This document shows, piece by piece, positions 1 to 8,377 of a stretch of DNA of 64,000 nucleotides. Each line of letters begins with the position of its first letter. Within the stretch, counting starts at the first letter, position 1. This stretch comes from Streptomyces kaniharaensis. Its GTDB lineage: Bacteria; Actinomycetota; Actinomycetes; Streptomycetales; Streptomycetaceae. The stretch spans positions 310,001-374,000 of the forward strand of contig NZ_WBOF01000003.1 in the NCBI RefSeq assembly GCF_009569385.1, in the 5' to 3' direction. Both the position numbers and the translations under genes were made by a program. Under the pieces are notes generated by a model. It was not told the DNA's origin. It did not search any database and worked only from the letters and a program-made list of their open reading frames with translations.

Positions 1-42
1 TCTTCCTTTCCGGTCCACGGGGCGCCGGCCTCCGGACTGCGG

Positions 43-555
43 TCAGCCCTCCAACGCGTCGGCGATGCGGTGCAGCATGCCGGCGCCGAGCGGACGGCGC
101 GGCGCGGTCTCGCGCACGGCCTGCATCCGCTCGCCCATCTCCCGGAGCTCCTTGCGGCCGAACGCGGCCCGGACCTTCGGGAACCAGGTGCCCTCCTCCT
201 CCTCGATGTGACGCTCGACGGCATCGATCAGGACGGCGGTCTTGGCGTCGTAGCCCTCGTCGTCGGGGCTCATCCGGCTCAGCTCCTCGCAGAGCAGGTC
301 GGCGACGTGGTGCTCCTCCTTGGCGCGGTCCATGTCCGCGGCAAAGCCGGGCACCTCCTGGCGGATGCGGGGGTAGACCAGTTCGTCCTCCAGGTAGGTG
401 TGGACGGTCAGCGCCTCCACGATCTTCTCGACCGTCTCGCGCCGCGCTCGGTCGCCGCCGCGCCCGTCACCCCCTGCGAGCCCCCGGTACTCGCGGAACA
501 GGCGGCGGACTTCCTTGTGGTCCTCCCGCAGCAGGACGATGGCATCGTTCGACAT
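43..555 (-). CDS. Hemerythrin HHE domain protein
   Basis: A 170-aa four-helix cation-binding protein of the hemerythrin/HHE family, probably cytoplasmic and binding a di-iron centre that senses or carries O2, NO or redox signals. Candidate metal ligands fall at the spacing of the family: H13, H52 and E56, H82/H83, H116 and E120. The frame stays open far upstream, but the ATG at 555 has AAAGGAG seven to eight bases before it; the GTG directly before the ATG is a less likely alternative. It is monocistronic. A second HHE protein lies at 2791-3351, so the locus carries a pair. Family assignment is firm; the physiological ligand is not known. Confidence 0.9.
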   Translation of the reverse strand: MSNDAIVLLREDHKEVRRLFREYRGLAGGDGRGGDRARRETVEKIVEALTVHTYLEDELVYPRIRQEVPGFAADMDRAKEEHHVADLLCEELSRMSPDDEGYDAKTAVLIDAVERHIEEEEGTWFPKVRAAFGRKELREMGERMQAVRETAPRRPLGAGMLHRIADALEG

Positions 556-777
556 CACTCGTCTCCTTTGGTCGACGGCTTCCCCGCCCGACCGGGCGTG
601 TCCCCGGGCGGCCCCCGGCCAAACGCCGGGCCACGGCCCTCGGCAGGACTGGCGCCGCCGGTTCCGGGCATCCGCCCGGTACGTCCCGGTTCCGGAACGA
701 CCACCGGGACCGCCAACGTCACCGAGGCTGGACGGGCGATGCGCGATGCGACCGCCGGAGGGACCGGCGACGGCGGA

Positions 778-1187
778 ATGGGCCTGATCGACGACCTGGC
801 CCTGCTGACCGCGCTCGCGACCGGAGACCTCGACGTCTACCTGCGGTACTCGAAGGGACCCCGGGCGGACCGGGCCGGCAGCCGGGACTACGAGGCCGAC
901 GTCCGGCTGCCCGGCCTGTCCGTGACGTCCCTGCGGCCGGAGCCCTGGTGGCCCCGCCCGGCCGCCGACTGGGTGGCCCGGCGGGTCGTGAAGTACGCGG
1001 ATCTGGCAGCGAGTTGCCCGACCGGCGGCCGTGGGTGCTGACCGGCCGGGTGGTCGGCGTCGGACCGGACCACGAGCCGCTGATCGCCGACCCGCTGCCA
1101 CTCGCCTGGCTCGCTCCCGAGGTCCTCGACGAGGCCGCACGGCGCTACCGCGCGCGGTTCACCCCGGGCCGGGACTCCACCGACTGA
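778..1187 (+). pseudogene. DUF6098-like protein, frameshifted
   Basis: Two adjoining frames together give one protein resembling the small DUF6098 family of streptomycetes, as I remember it. The first frame holds LLTALATGDLDVYLRYSKGP and ends early as KYADLAASCPT. The second continues DRRPWVLTGRVV, GPDHEPLIADP and LAWLAPEVLDEA to the stop at 1187. The break is at the GG of positions 1005-1006, where one extra G would restore the frame (KYADLGSELPDRRPW). The start may be the ATG at 778 (begins MGLIDDL) or the one at 739; neither has a well-placed Shine-Dalgarno. The cause is a real single-base deletion or a homopolymer sequencing error. The family has no known function. Confidence 0.65.
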
Positions 1188-1222
1188 GTTTCCCGGCCCT
1201 GCGCCCGGGCAGCCGCCGAGTC

Positions 1223-2686
1223 ATGGACCACTCACGCGCACCCGTCCTCGACGCCCTCGGCGCCTACCACGAGGAGGGCCGGCTGTCGTTCACGCCGCCC
1301 GGCCACAAGCAGGGCCGGGGCGCCGATCCACGCGTCCGGGCCGTCCTCGGCGACGCCCTGTTCCGGGCCGACGTCCTCGCGACCGCCGGGCTCGACGACC
1401 GGCGCTCGACCAACCAGGTGCTCCAGCAGGCCGAGGAGCTGATGGCCGATGCCGTCCACGCGGACCTCACCTTCTTCTCCACCTGCGGCAGTTCGCTCTC
1501 CGTCAAGGCCGCCATGCTCGCCGTGGCCGGGCCCGGGGAGCGGCTGCTCATCGGCCGCGACGTGCACAAGTCGGTCGCCTCCGGGCTCGTCCTCTCGGGA
1601 GTGCACCCCGTCTGAGTGGACCCGGAGTGGGACCCTCGGCTGCACTTCGCCCACCCTCCGTCGGCGCGGGCGTACGCCAAGGCCCTCGCCGAGCATCCCG
1701 AGGCGACCGGAGCCCTCATCACCAGCCCGACCCCCTACGGCGGCTGCGCGGACCTCGCCGGTACCGTCCAGGTCTGCCACGACCGCGGCCTGCCGCTGAT
1801 CGTGGACGAGGCCTGGGGTGCCCACCTGCCGTTCCATCCGCGCCTGCCGGCCTGGGCGATGGACGTGGGAGCGGACCTCTGTGTGACCTCGGTGCACAAG
1901 ATGGGCGCCGGGCTGGAACAGAGCTCGGTGTACCACCTGCAGGGCGATCTCGTCGATCCCGCCGAGCTCAAGGCGCGGGCCGACCTGCTCGGCACCACCA
2001 GCCCCTCCGTGCTGGTGTACGCCGCACTGGACGGCTGGCGGCGCCAGATGGTCGAGCACGGCCGCGAGCTGTACGACCACGCCCTGCGGCTGGCCGGCAC
2101 GACCCGGCAACGGATCGCGCTGATCCCGGGACTGCGGCTCTACGGCCGGTCCGAGTTCTGCGCGCTGCACCGGGCAGCGGACTTCGACCCGCTCCAGCTG
2201 GTCATGGACGTGGCGGCACTGGGCACCGACGGTTACCAGGCGGCCGACTGGCTGCTGGCCCATCACCGGATGAACCTCCACCTCGCCGACCACCGGCGGA
2301 TCAGCGCGCAGCTCAGCCACGCCGACGACCGCCACACGGTCGGCGCCCTCGTCGCCGCGCTCCGCGACCTCGTCGACCACGTCGGCGAGCTCCGGCCCGC
2401 AGCCGAGATCGACGTCCCCGACCCGGCCGAGCTGCGGCTGGACCAGGTGCTGTCGCCGCGCGAGGCCTTCTTCGGCGCCACCGAGGCGGTGCCCGTGACG
2501 CAGGCGGCCGGACGGATCGCCGCCGAGGTACTGACGCCCTACCCGCCGGGTGTACCGGTCGCCCTGCCCGGCGAGCGGCTGGACCGCGCGGTGGTCGACT
2601 ACCTGCGTTCGGGCGTAGCCGCCGGGATGGTCGTCCCGGACGCCGCGGACGAGACCCTGGACTCCTTGCGCGTCGTGGCCGCCTGA
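1223..2686 (+). pseudogene. Orn/Lys/Arg decarboxylase-type PLP enzyme, in-frame TGA
   Basis: Encodes a fold-type I PLP enzyme of the Orn/Lys/Arg decarboxylase family, about 487 codons, normally decarboxylating a basic amino acid. N-terminal signatures are FTPPGHKQGRGADPR and FFSTCGSS. The PLP-lysine region is SVHKMGAGLEQ, preceded by IVDEAWGAHLPFHP. The C-terminal domain with LTPYPPGVPVALPGER is present. The frame is broken only by TGA at 1613-1615, between GVHPV and VDPEWDP, where I expect tryptophan (PVWV) in homologues. A single G to A change, TGG to TGA, explains it. Flanking frame and codon use are intact, so the mutation is recent or a sequencing error. Restart at GTG 1616 would give a protein lacking the N-terminal substrate region. 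Confidence 0.8.
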
Positions 2687-2790
2687 TCCCGCCGCCGACC
2701 GGTCGACTGCCGTCGGTGCGTTATCCGGGGCGCGAACCGGGCAGGCGCACCCCTCGCCGGTCCCCCACGCACCTTCGGACGGAGATGGCC

Positions 2791-3351
2791 ATGAACGGCG
2801 CGGAAGGGTTCCCGAGCGCGCTTCGCGCCGAGCACAGGACCATGGAGGCCCTGATGCGACGGCTCGACTGCGCCCGCGCTCACGGCGGACCCTCCCCCGA
2901 CGAGGAGCTGCGGCTGCTGACTTCCCTGCGCCTGCTGCTAGACGCCCATCTCGCCGCCGAGGAGGACCACCTGTATCCGCTGGTTCGCCGGTGCCTCCCG
3001 TCCGGCGGTGCTCTCGCGGACGCCGCCGCCCGCACCCACGCCACGATCCGCCGGCTGCTCGACCGTGCGACGGACACGCGGCTGGCCTCCCTCGATCGCG
3101 GCCGCTCGGCCGCCGCGCTGCTGGTCGTGCTCCGCGCCCATCTGCGCGGTGAGGAGGAGCGGCTCTTTCCCGCGCTGCGCGCCCGTGTCGCGCCGGAGGA
3201 GCTGCGGCGGTGCTCCCGGCGCCTGCGCCAGGCCCGGCCGCCGAGGCCGGGAGAGCCGGTCTGGGAGCTTCCGCCCGGTACCGGGGCCATCGCCGCGGTC
3301 CGGGACCACCTCACCGGGCACGACACCTCGTTGCGCCGGGACTCGCCATGA
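2791..3351 (+). CDS. Hemerythrin HHE domain protein
   Basis: A 186-aa hemerythrin-like protein. Metal-ligand positions of the HHE four-helix bundle are recognisable: H15 in LRAEHRTME, H53 and E57 in DAHLAAEEDHLYP, H83 in RTHATI, and H117 with E121 in RAHLRGEEERLFP. The start is the ATG at 2791, six bases after GGAG; the ATG at 2785 abuts the GGAG and would be poorly initiated. The C-terminal ~40 residues are proline-rich and lie outside the bundle. It follows the broken decarboxylase by 104 bp and is probably expressed separately. It shares the fold, but little sequence, with the protein at 43-555. Confidence 0.87.
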   Translation: MNGAEGFPSALRAEHRTMEALMRRLDCARAHGGPSPDEELRLLTSLRLLLDAHLAAEEDHLYPLVRRCLPSGGALADAAARTHATIRRLLDRATDTRLASLDRGRSAAALLVVLRAHLRGEEERLFPALRARVAPEELRRCSRRLRQARPPRPGEPVWELPPGTGAIAAVRDHLTGHDTSLRRDSP

Positions 3352-3409
3352 GCGGCGGCCTGCCGGCCCGTCGGCCGTTTGGCGCTCCGCACGGCGGCAA
3401 CCCGCAGGA

Positions 3410-3425
3410 GTATGGCATACCTCGG
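3410..3425. repeat. Short inverted repeat over a possible start codon
   Basis: The sequence contains GTATGGCATAC, a perfect 5-bp inverted repeat around a single central G, overlapping the proposed ATG of the HAD-like gene. It could be an operator, or chance in a gap of only 60 bp. Confidence 0.25.
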
Positions 3426-4056
3426 AGATCCCGTACCGACCGTTCCGCAGCCCCGCCCGTCCGGCGACAGCACGGACCGGTCCGGACCGTGGCTGTTCGC
3501 CTGTCCCGACTGCGTCGCGGCTGACGGCCCGGCAGGTGCCGTGCTGTTCGGCCGCGACGGCACACTCATCCAGGACGTCTCCTGCAACGGCGATCCCGCC
3601 ATGGTCCACCCGATGGCGGGGATCCGGGCCGCCCTCGCGGCGTTGCGCGGGGCCGGCTTCGCCCTCGGCGTGGTGAGCAACCAGCCGGGCGTCGCGCGCG
3701 GTCTGATCGGGCGTGGGCAGGTCGAAGCCGTCCAGGCCCGGGCCGAGGCACTGCTGGGGCCGTTCGACGTATGGGCGGTCTGCCCGCATGGATCGCACGA
3801 CGGCTGCCTCTGCCGCATGCCCGCCCCCGCCCTGCTCACGGCCGCCTGCCGGGCACTCGGCCTGCCGCCCGCCCGGGTCACGGTGATCGGCTGCAGCGAC
3901 GCCGTGATCGCCGCCGCCCTGGCGGCCGGTGTCCACGCGATCCGGGTCCCCGAGGCCGCACGACCGGCAAGCGGGCCGTGCCCGCCCTGCACCCTGACGA
4001 GCTGCCGCGCCGCGGACGGCCCGGCGCAGGCCGCCGATCTGCTGCTGCACCTTTGA
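3412..4056 (+). CDS. HAD-IIIA family protein lacking catalytic residues
   Basis: About 214 aa, related to the D,D-heptose 1,7-bisphosphate 7-phosphatase (GmhB) branch of the HAD superfamily. The overall pattern is retained: hydrophobic strand and RDGTL, VVSNQPGVARGLI, and the Cys/His zinc loop CPHGSHDGCLCR. However, motif I reads FGRDGT where the family has FDRDGT, so the nucleophilic Asp is Gly. The motif III lysine (RKPAP) is Met (RMPAP), and the motif IV acidic residues (VIGD) are VIGC. Phosphatase activity is therefore unlikely; it is a pseudoenzyme or a decaying gene. Start is uncertain: ATG 3412 has AGGAG only one base away, and TTG 3379 is an alternative. Confidence 0.72.
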   Translation: MAYLGDPVPTVPQPRPSGDSTDRSGPWLFACPDCVAADGPAGAVLFGRDGTLIQDVSCNGDPAMVHPMAGIRAALAALRGAGFALGVVSNQPGVARGLIGRGQVEAVQARAEALLGPFDVWAVCPHGSHDGCLCRMPAPALLTAACRALGLPPARVTVIGCSDAVIAAALAAGVHAIRVPEAARPASGPCPPCTLTSCRAADGPAQAADLLLHL

Positions 4057-4221
4057 CTCCCGCCGTCTCGGCACCAGAACGCGCGGCCGCCCCGACCCCC
4101 CAGGACGGAGAACGCCCACCGCCGCACGCCGGCCCGTCGCTCGCCGATGCGCAGGCTGCGGGTCGTGACGAGGACGATCGGGACGAGCCGGAGCCCCCCG
4201 CCGCACCGTGAGGGAAGAACC

Positions 4222-4842
4222 GTGGCAGAGTCCAGAACCATCACCGTGTTCGGCGCCACCGGTCGTCAGGGCGGTGCCCTGGCCGGGGCGATCCTCACCG
4301 AGCCGGAGGCCGGGCTGACGGTCCGCGCGGTCACCCGTCACCCGGAGTCGCCCGCCGCACGGGCGCTCCAGCAGAGTGGCGCCGAGGTGGTCCAGGCCGA
4401 CATGGACGACCCGCCGAGCCTGGAGCGGGCGCTCGACGGGGCCTACGGCGCCTACCTCGTGACGAACTTCTGGGAGCACATGTCGGCCGAGCGGGAGAAG
4501 GCCCAGGCTGCTGCGCTGGCGTTGGCGGCCGAGCACGCGGGCATCCAGCACGCGGTCTGGTCGACCCTGGAGGACACGCGCGAGTGCATCCCGCTCGACG
4601 ACGACCGGATGCCCACCCTCCAGGGCCGCTACAAGGTGCCGCACTTCGATGCCAAGTCCGAGGCCGATCGCTACTTCACCGACGCCGGGGTGCCGACCAC
4701 GTTCCTACGTGCGACGTTCTACTGGGAGAACCTGCTCGGCCGGTTCGGCCCCGTGCGCGGCGAGGACGGCGCGCCGCCGTGGCCGGGTAGCCCCGCTCGG
4801 CGCGGGTTCGTTCTTCCGATCAGTTCCCGCCCTGGGCCGTAG
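4222..4842 (+). pseudogene. NmrA-type NAD(P)-binding protein, C-terminally truncated
   Basis: A 206-aa product beginning at GTG 4222 with GAGGGA six bases upstream. The N-terminal Rossmann signature is VFGATGRQGGALAG and the body matches NmrA-like / NAD(P)H-binding redox-sensor proteins (VQADMDDPPSLERAL, VWSTLED, TFLRATFYWENLL). Family members run to about 300 residues. Here similarity stops near 4760-4790 and is replaced by a short unrelated tail (PARRGFVLPISS). The 3' end overlaps, tail to tail, an unknown minus-strand gene (4719-5237) whose own C-terminus reads into NmrA antisense. The simplest explanation is a deletion that joined the interiors of two convergent genes. The dinucleotide-binding half could still fold, but the substrate domain is missing. 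Confidence 0.72.
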
Positions 4843-5237
4843 CGTGCCCGCCACTCGCGGGCGCGGGCGTTGTGCCACTCGACACCCTGCTGGGCCTGGC
4901 GCTCGGAGAGGCCGCACAGCTGGGCGACCGTGCTGAGCGGGACGGGCTCGTCGTGGCCGGCGAGTGCTCGGCAGACCTTGGCGGCCCACTGTTCCTCGGG
5001 GACGAAGGGCCGGCGGCGGTACTCCTCGATCAGCGCGGCCAGGTGGTCGACGGAACAGGCCGTGAGCACGCGTTTGCCGTCCAGGTCCGGGTCGGTGGCG
5101 TGCAGGGCGGAGGAGTCCGGCACGAGCGCGCTGAGCAGGTCCGCGCCGACGACGGCCTGGCCGCAGTGGTCGCACAGATCGAGCGTTTCGGCGTCGAAGC
5201 CGAACCGGTCGTCCGACGGGGGTCCGATGTCCTCCAT
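4719..5237 (-). CDS. Unknown protein with CxxC motif, probably chimeric C-terminus
   Basis: I do not recognise a named family. The product is 172 aa. Its N-terminal half has a zinc-ribbon-like pattern: CDHCG near residue 22, then TACSVDHL near residue 80. A conserved-looking middle region (EEYRRRPFVPEEQWAAKVCRA) and a helix-turn-helix-like stretch (LSTVAQLCGLSERQAQQG) follow, so a DNA-related role is conceivable but unproven. The last ~40 residues (from about RTNPRRAG) are proline- and arginine-rich and lie over the NmrA fragment, which suggests the authentic 3' end was lost at the same junction. Start ATG 5237 has only a weak purine-rich upstream sequence. Confidence 0.55.
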   Translation of the reverse strand: MEDIGPPSDDRFGFDAETLDLCDHCGQAVVGADLLSALVPDSSALHATDPDLDGKRVLTACSVDHLAALIEEYRRRPFVPEEQWAAKVCRALAGHDEPVPLSTVAQLCGLSERQAQQGVEWHNARAREWRARYGPGRELIGRTNPRRAGLPGHGGAPSSPRTGPNRPSRFSQ

Positions 5238-5286
5238 GCCGCGCGTCTACCCCATGCGACCGGGGTCAACCGGGCCGGAGCGAACG

Positions 5287-5319
5287 CGGCCCCGGCCCTG
5301 AGGACCAGGACCGGGGCCG
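5287..5319 (-). terminator. Putative terminator hairpin
   Basis: CGGCCCCGG at 5287-5295 pairs perfectly with CCGGGGCCG at 5311-5319 across a 15-nt loop. It sits just beyond the stop of the SRPBCC gene (5345-5803, minus) and before the start of the next minus gene. There is no U tract, as is common in high-GC actinomycetes. Confidence 0.5.
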
Positions 5320-5344
5320 TGGGCGGGCCTGCCCGGAGGCGGGC

Positions 5345-5803
5345 TCAGCCGGGGCTGATCCGGCCCCGCCAGCCGCCCTCCTCCCGGCCGCGCTGCTCGA
5401 TGAACTCCTTGAAGCGCTTCAGATCCCCCTTCACCCTCCGGTCGACCATGCCCAGCATGTCGCCGGCCTTCTCGGCCATGCCCTCGGGCCGGAAGTCGAT
5501 GGCCATGTTGACGCGGGTGTGCCGGTCGTCGAGACGCTGGAAGGTCACGACGCCCTTCTGCTCGACGTCGCCGTCCGTGGTCCGCCAGGCGATGCGCTCG
5601 TCAGGCAGCTGGTCGACGATCTCGGTGTCGAACTCCCGGGTGACCCCGCCGATGCTGGTGCGCCAGTGGTTGTGGCGGTCGTCCAGCTGGGTCACCGAAT
5701 CGACGCCCTCCATGAAGCGCGGGAACTCCTCGAACTGCGTCCACTGGTTGTAGGCGGTGTGCAGCGGCACACCGACGTCGACCGATTCCTTCACCATGCT
5801 CAT
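5345..5803 (-). CDS. SRPBCC family protein (polyketide cyclase/dehydrase-like)
   Basis: A 152-aa START/Bet v 1-like protein. The N-terminus has the typical pattern of the family: VDVGVPLHTAYNQWTQFEEF followed by PRFMEGV, and later ITxQL-type strands (DDRHNHW, EIVDQLPDERIAWRTTDG). The C-terminal helix is KGDLKRFKEFIEQRG, ending in a short Gly/Arg tail. Members bind hydrophobic ligands and are often stress-induced; no ligand can be inferred here. Start ATG 5803 is preceded by GAGGAGG with a six-base spacer, better than the ATG at 5797. It is transcribed alone, with the hairpin at 5287-5319 as a likely terminator. Confidence 0.87.
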   Translation of the reverse strand: MSMVKESVDVGVPLHTAYNQWTQFEEFPRFMEGVDSVTQLDDRHNHWRTSIGGVTREFDTEIVDQLPDERIAWRTTDGDVEQKGVVTFQRLDDRHTRVNMAIDFRPEGMAEKAGDMLGMVDRRVKGDLKRFKEFIEQRGREEGGWRGRISPG

Positions 5804-5967
5804 CCGGGGCCTCCTCGCGGGTTGCGGCCGGGCGCTTTCCCGGCCGACCGCGCGTCTGCCCGCTCAGCGTGGGCGTAACCATCCCACCGGGCCCGGCCCG
5901 GTGGCCGATCGGGACGCCCCGGGGTTGCATGGAGTGACCGAGTCCCCAGCGATCCGGAGGTTGTGCC

Positions 5968-6192
5968 GTGTACGAGATGTGGGCCGAGCACGACCCGGCG
6001 GTCTCCCCGCCCGCCGTGGTGTGGCACGTGGTGGCGAAGGACGACGCGACGGCGTCCCTGTGCGGGCGGTTCCTCGAACCGTCCCAGCGTGTCGTGCCCC
6101 CGACCGACGGTACCGGCCCGGCGTTGCCGGACCGGTACTGCGATCCCTGTCTCGTCACCGTCCGCGAGGCGATGGCGGCGACCGACGGTTGA
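5968..6192 (+). CDS. Small conserved-looking protein with CxxC
   Basis: A 74-aa protein that I do not assign to a family. It starts at GTG 5968 with a strong GGAGG seven bases upstream. It contains VVWHVVAKDDATASLCGRFL followed later by a YCDPC motif near the C-terminus, so three cysteines (LCG, CDPC) could bind a metal. It is convergent with the 78-aa protein at 6199-6435; the stop codons are separated by only six bases. Confidence 0.65.
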   Translation: MYEMWAEHDPAVSPPAVVWHVVAKDDATASLCGRFLEPSQRVVPPTDGTGPALPDRYCDPCLVTVREAMAATDG

Positions 6193-6198
6193 CATCCG

Positions 6199-6435
6199 TC
6201 ACGGCAGTGGCACTGCCTGCAGGCAGGGGTGCCGGCTGCCGCCCGCGGGAGCGGTGAGGACGTTGGCCACCTCGCCGAAGATCTCGACCCGGAGGTCGCC
6301 GTCCACGTTCTCCCAGACAAGGCCTCCACCGGGCCCCACGGCGTCGGTCGCGTGAACGACGACGACGGACAGCGGAGCGTGCCCGCCGATCGGGCCGGGT
6401 AGGGTCACCGCATAGCGGCGATTGAGGCTTCTCAT
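6199..6435 (-). CDS. DUF6296-like small protein
   Basis: A 78-aa protein resembling, from memory, the DUF6296 family found mainly in Kitasatospora and Streptomyces: RRYAVTLPGPIGGHAP, VVVVHATDAVGPGG, and a C-terminus with HPCLQAVPLP. Its function is unknown. The ATG at 6435 has GGAGG six bases upstream; the frame remains open a little further but without another signal. It faces the gene at 5968-6192. The family name is tentative; that it is a real gene is well supported by the ribosome binding site and codon bias. Confidence 0.65.
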   Translation of the reverse strand: MRSLNRRYAVTLPGPIGGHAPLSVVVVHATDAVGPGGGLVWENVDGDLRVEIFGEVANVLTAPAGGSRHPCLQAVPLP

Positions 6436-6615
6436 GACAGGCCTCCTTCTCCCCACCCTCTGGCTGAATTGTCCTCCCCACCTGGCTCCTTGTACACGAG
6501 TAGTGGGAACCGGGGGCTTCGTGACCAGGCCAGAACGGTGATCATTTCGACCAGCATGGCCGAGACGGCCAGGGCCGGCAAGACGATCAGGAGCGCGGGC
6601 CGGACGTCCGGGCGG

Positions 6616-7404
6616 TCAGCCCGCCAGCACGGTGACCGGCTCCAGGGCTCCCTCCACCAGGGAGCGGGCCACGTCGGCCACGCCGGTGCCGGAGCGGCGG
6701 GCGTGTGAGCGGAGCACCTCGAAGGCGGTGTCCATGTCCAGCCCGCCGGCCTCGGCGAGCACGCCCTTCGCCCGTTCGATGGCGGTCCGGTCCACCAGCG
6801 CGGTGCTGATCTCCTCCGCGGCGGTCTGCTCCCGTCCGTGCTTGCGCTGGAGCAGGGCGATCACGGCGAGGTCGGCGAGCGGCTGGACGATGTCCGGGCC
6901 GTCCTGGCCCGGCTCGACCCCGGTACGGACGTCGAAGACGTTCAGCGCGCCCACGGTCCGGCCGTCCAGGCGCAGTGGTACCGCGCGCACCGAACGGAAG
7001 CCGAGGGCGAGCGCCTGAGGGACGAACCGGGGCCAGCGATCCTGCGCTTGGCCGAGATCCCGTTCGACGACGGGCTCGCCGGTGCGGTGGCAGTCCAGGC
7101 AGGGCCCCTCGCCGATCGCGATCTGCAGCGCTGCCAGGTGGCGGACCCGGTCGCCGGAGTAGGCGATGTCGCGCAGGTTGCCGCGGCGGTCCGCCACGAC
7201 GAGACCGCAGCCCGCCGTCCCGCTGAGTCCCGTGCAGACCTCGGTGAGCCGGTGCAGGAACTCGACGGTGTCGTAGCCCGGTCCGATCAGTGTCTCGGTG
7301 AGCCCGGCGAACGCCTCGTTCACGCGGGCCTCGCGCGTCATGGCAGCCTCCATGTCCCCTCGAGGCCAGGCTACGCCCGCCCCCTGCCCTCGGTCATCCG
7401 TCAT
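6616..7404 (-). CDS. GAF and ANTAR domain protein
   Basis: An N-terminal GAF sensor domain (roughly residues 30-185, with IGEGPCLDCHRTGEPV and FRSVRAVPLRLDGRTVGALNVF) is followed by an ANTAR RNA-binding domain (about 200-255, with STALVDRTAIERAKGVLAE and MDTAFEVLRSHAR). ANTAR proteins act as antiterminators that bind paired stem-loops in leader RNAs. The ATG at 7404 overlaps the stop of the upstream gene (ATGA) and has GGAGGAGG, so the two are translationally coupled. The ATG at 7341 (MTREARVNEAF), also with GGAGG, better fits the usual N-terminus of the family and may be the real start. Confidence 0.88.
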   Translation of the reverse strand: MTDDRGQGAGVAWPRGDMEAAMTREARVNEAFAGLTETLIGPGYDTVEFLHRLTEVCTGLSGTAGCGLVVADRRGNLRDIAYSGDRVRHLAALQIAIGEGPCLDCHRTGEPVVERDLGQAQDRWPRFVPQALALGFRSVRAVPLRLDGRTVGALNVFDVRTGVEPGQDGPDIVQPLADLAVIALLQRKHGREQTAAEEISTALVDRTAIERAKGVLAEAGGLDMDTAFEVLRSHARRSGTGVADVARSLVEGALEPVTVLAG

Positions 7405-8129
7405 CGGTCCTCCTCCGTGAAGCGCAGCCGCCGCCGCACCACGTCACGCGCGACCTGGTCGATCTCCTGGTCCTGCGCGAAGGCGTGGGCGCGCAGCCGG
7501 TCCAGGGCCTCCGTGGCGGACACGCTCAGTTGCACCATGATCATGCCGACCGCCTGGTCCACCTCCACGCCGTTGAGCGGCGGATCGTCCAGCCAGGGTT
7601 GAGCCGGTACGTCGCCGGACGGCCCCATGAACGAGCCGACGATCGCGAGGGTCACGGTGGTCGCGGCGACCTGGATGTCGGCGACCTCCTCGGTGCCGGG
7701 GACACCCGGATCGGAACGGTAGAGGCTCAGGACGCCGATGCTGGAGGTTCCGAGGTGGAGCGGTGAAACGTAGACGCTGCGCAGCCCGTGGTGGACGGGA
7801 GCGGCCGAGGCGAGGTCGACCGTCAGCACCGGCCAGCGCATCTCGGCGGGCGACAGGAGATCGGCGACCGACACCGGGCGCCGGCTGCGGAAAGCGTCCA
7901 CGCCCGGGCCTTCGCCCAGGCTGAACTGCCGCTCCTCCATCCGCCGGGCGCGTCCGTCGCTGGCCCAGACGCCGGCGCGGTGGCCGGTGTCGGCCATCAG
8001 CGTGATCGCGGCGGCTTCCACGGTCAGGGCCTCGACGCAGGCGAGGCAGAGCCGTTCGGGCAGGGACGGTCGGCCCGGGCCGTTGACGGCCTCGGCCATG
8101 ATCTGCGCGATCCGCGTCAGATCGGCCAT
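7401..8129 (-). CDS. GAF and ANTAR domain protein
   Basis: A 242-aa paralogue of the next gene. The GAF domain covers about residues 10-165 (MADTGHRAGVWASDGRARR, FSLGEGPGVDAFRSRRPVSV, LHLGTSSIGVLSLYR) and the ANTAR domain about 180-240 (EVDQAVGMIMVQLSVSATEAL, LRAHAFAQ, VVRRRLRF). It is the first gene of a two-gene operon; its TGA lies inside the ATGA start of the following gene. Two ANTAR proteins from one transcript suggests hetero-oligomers or layered antitermination. Start ATG 8129 has a GAGG-type site about ten bases upstream. Confidence 0.88.
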   Translation of the reverse strand: MADLTRIAQIMAEAVNGPGRPSLPERLCLACVEALTVEAAAITLMADTGHRAGVWASDGRARRMEERQFSLGEGPGVDAFRSRRPVSVADLLSPAEMRWPVLTVDLASAAPVHHGLRSVYVSPLHLGTSSIGVLSLYRSDPGVPGTEEVADIQVAATTVTLAIVGSFMGPSGDVPAQPWLDDPPLNGVEVDQAVGMIMVQLSVSATEALDRLRAHAFAQDQEIDQVARDVVRRRLRFTEEDR

Positions 8130-8377
8130 CTCCGCGCCTCGTTCTTCTTTCGTCTCCCGCCGCCCTCGGGCGGTGGCTGGTTGTCGTGGTGGTCACACCA
8201 CGTCACATCGCGTCGCAGCGTGATCATCGCAGTATAGGTGCCGGAGGATGGCCGGCCGCGACCTGACGGCCCCGTCGCCGCCACGGCTCGTCCATCGATG
8301 CGCGTCTACCCGGATCGGCTCGTCACACACGGCCGGAACCGGGTTTGGAGGGGCCGGTGCCCGGCTAGCCGACGGGT

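Noticed and set aside
70..1041. Long plus-strand open frame over the first hemerythrin gene
   Set aside because: Its first part is antisense to the hemerythrin gene and reads as low-complexity Leu/Val/Ala. Only the end, from about 778, resembles a known family and is reported as the DUF6098-like pseudogene.
1613..1615. Selenocysteine at the in-frame TGA
   Set aside because: The expected residue is Trp, not Cys or Sec, and no stem-loop of SECIS type was seen just downstream.
1232..2380. 382-codon minus-strand open frame
   Set aside because: It lies antisense to the PLP decarboxylase, which has clear homology. High-GC third positions create such shadows.
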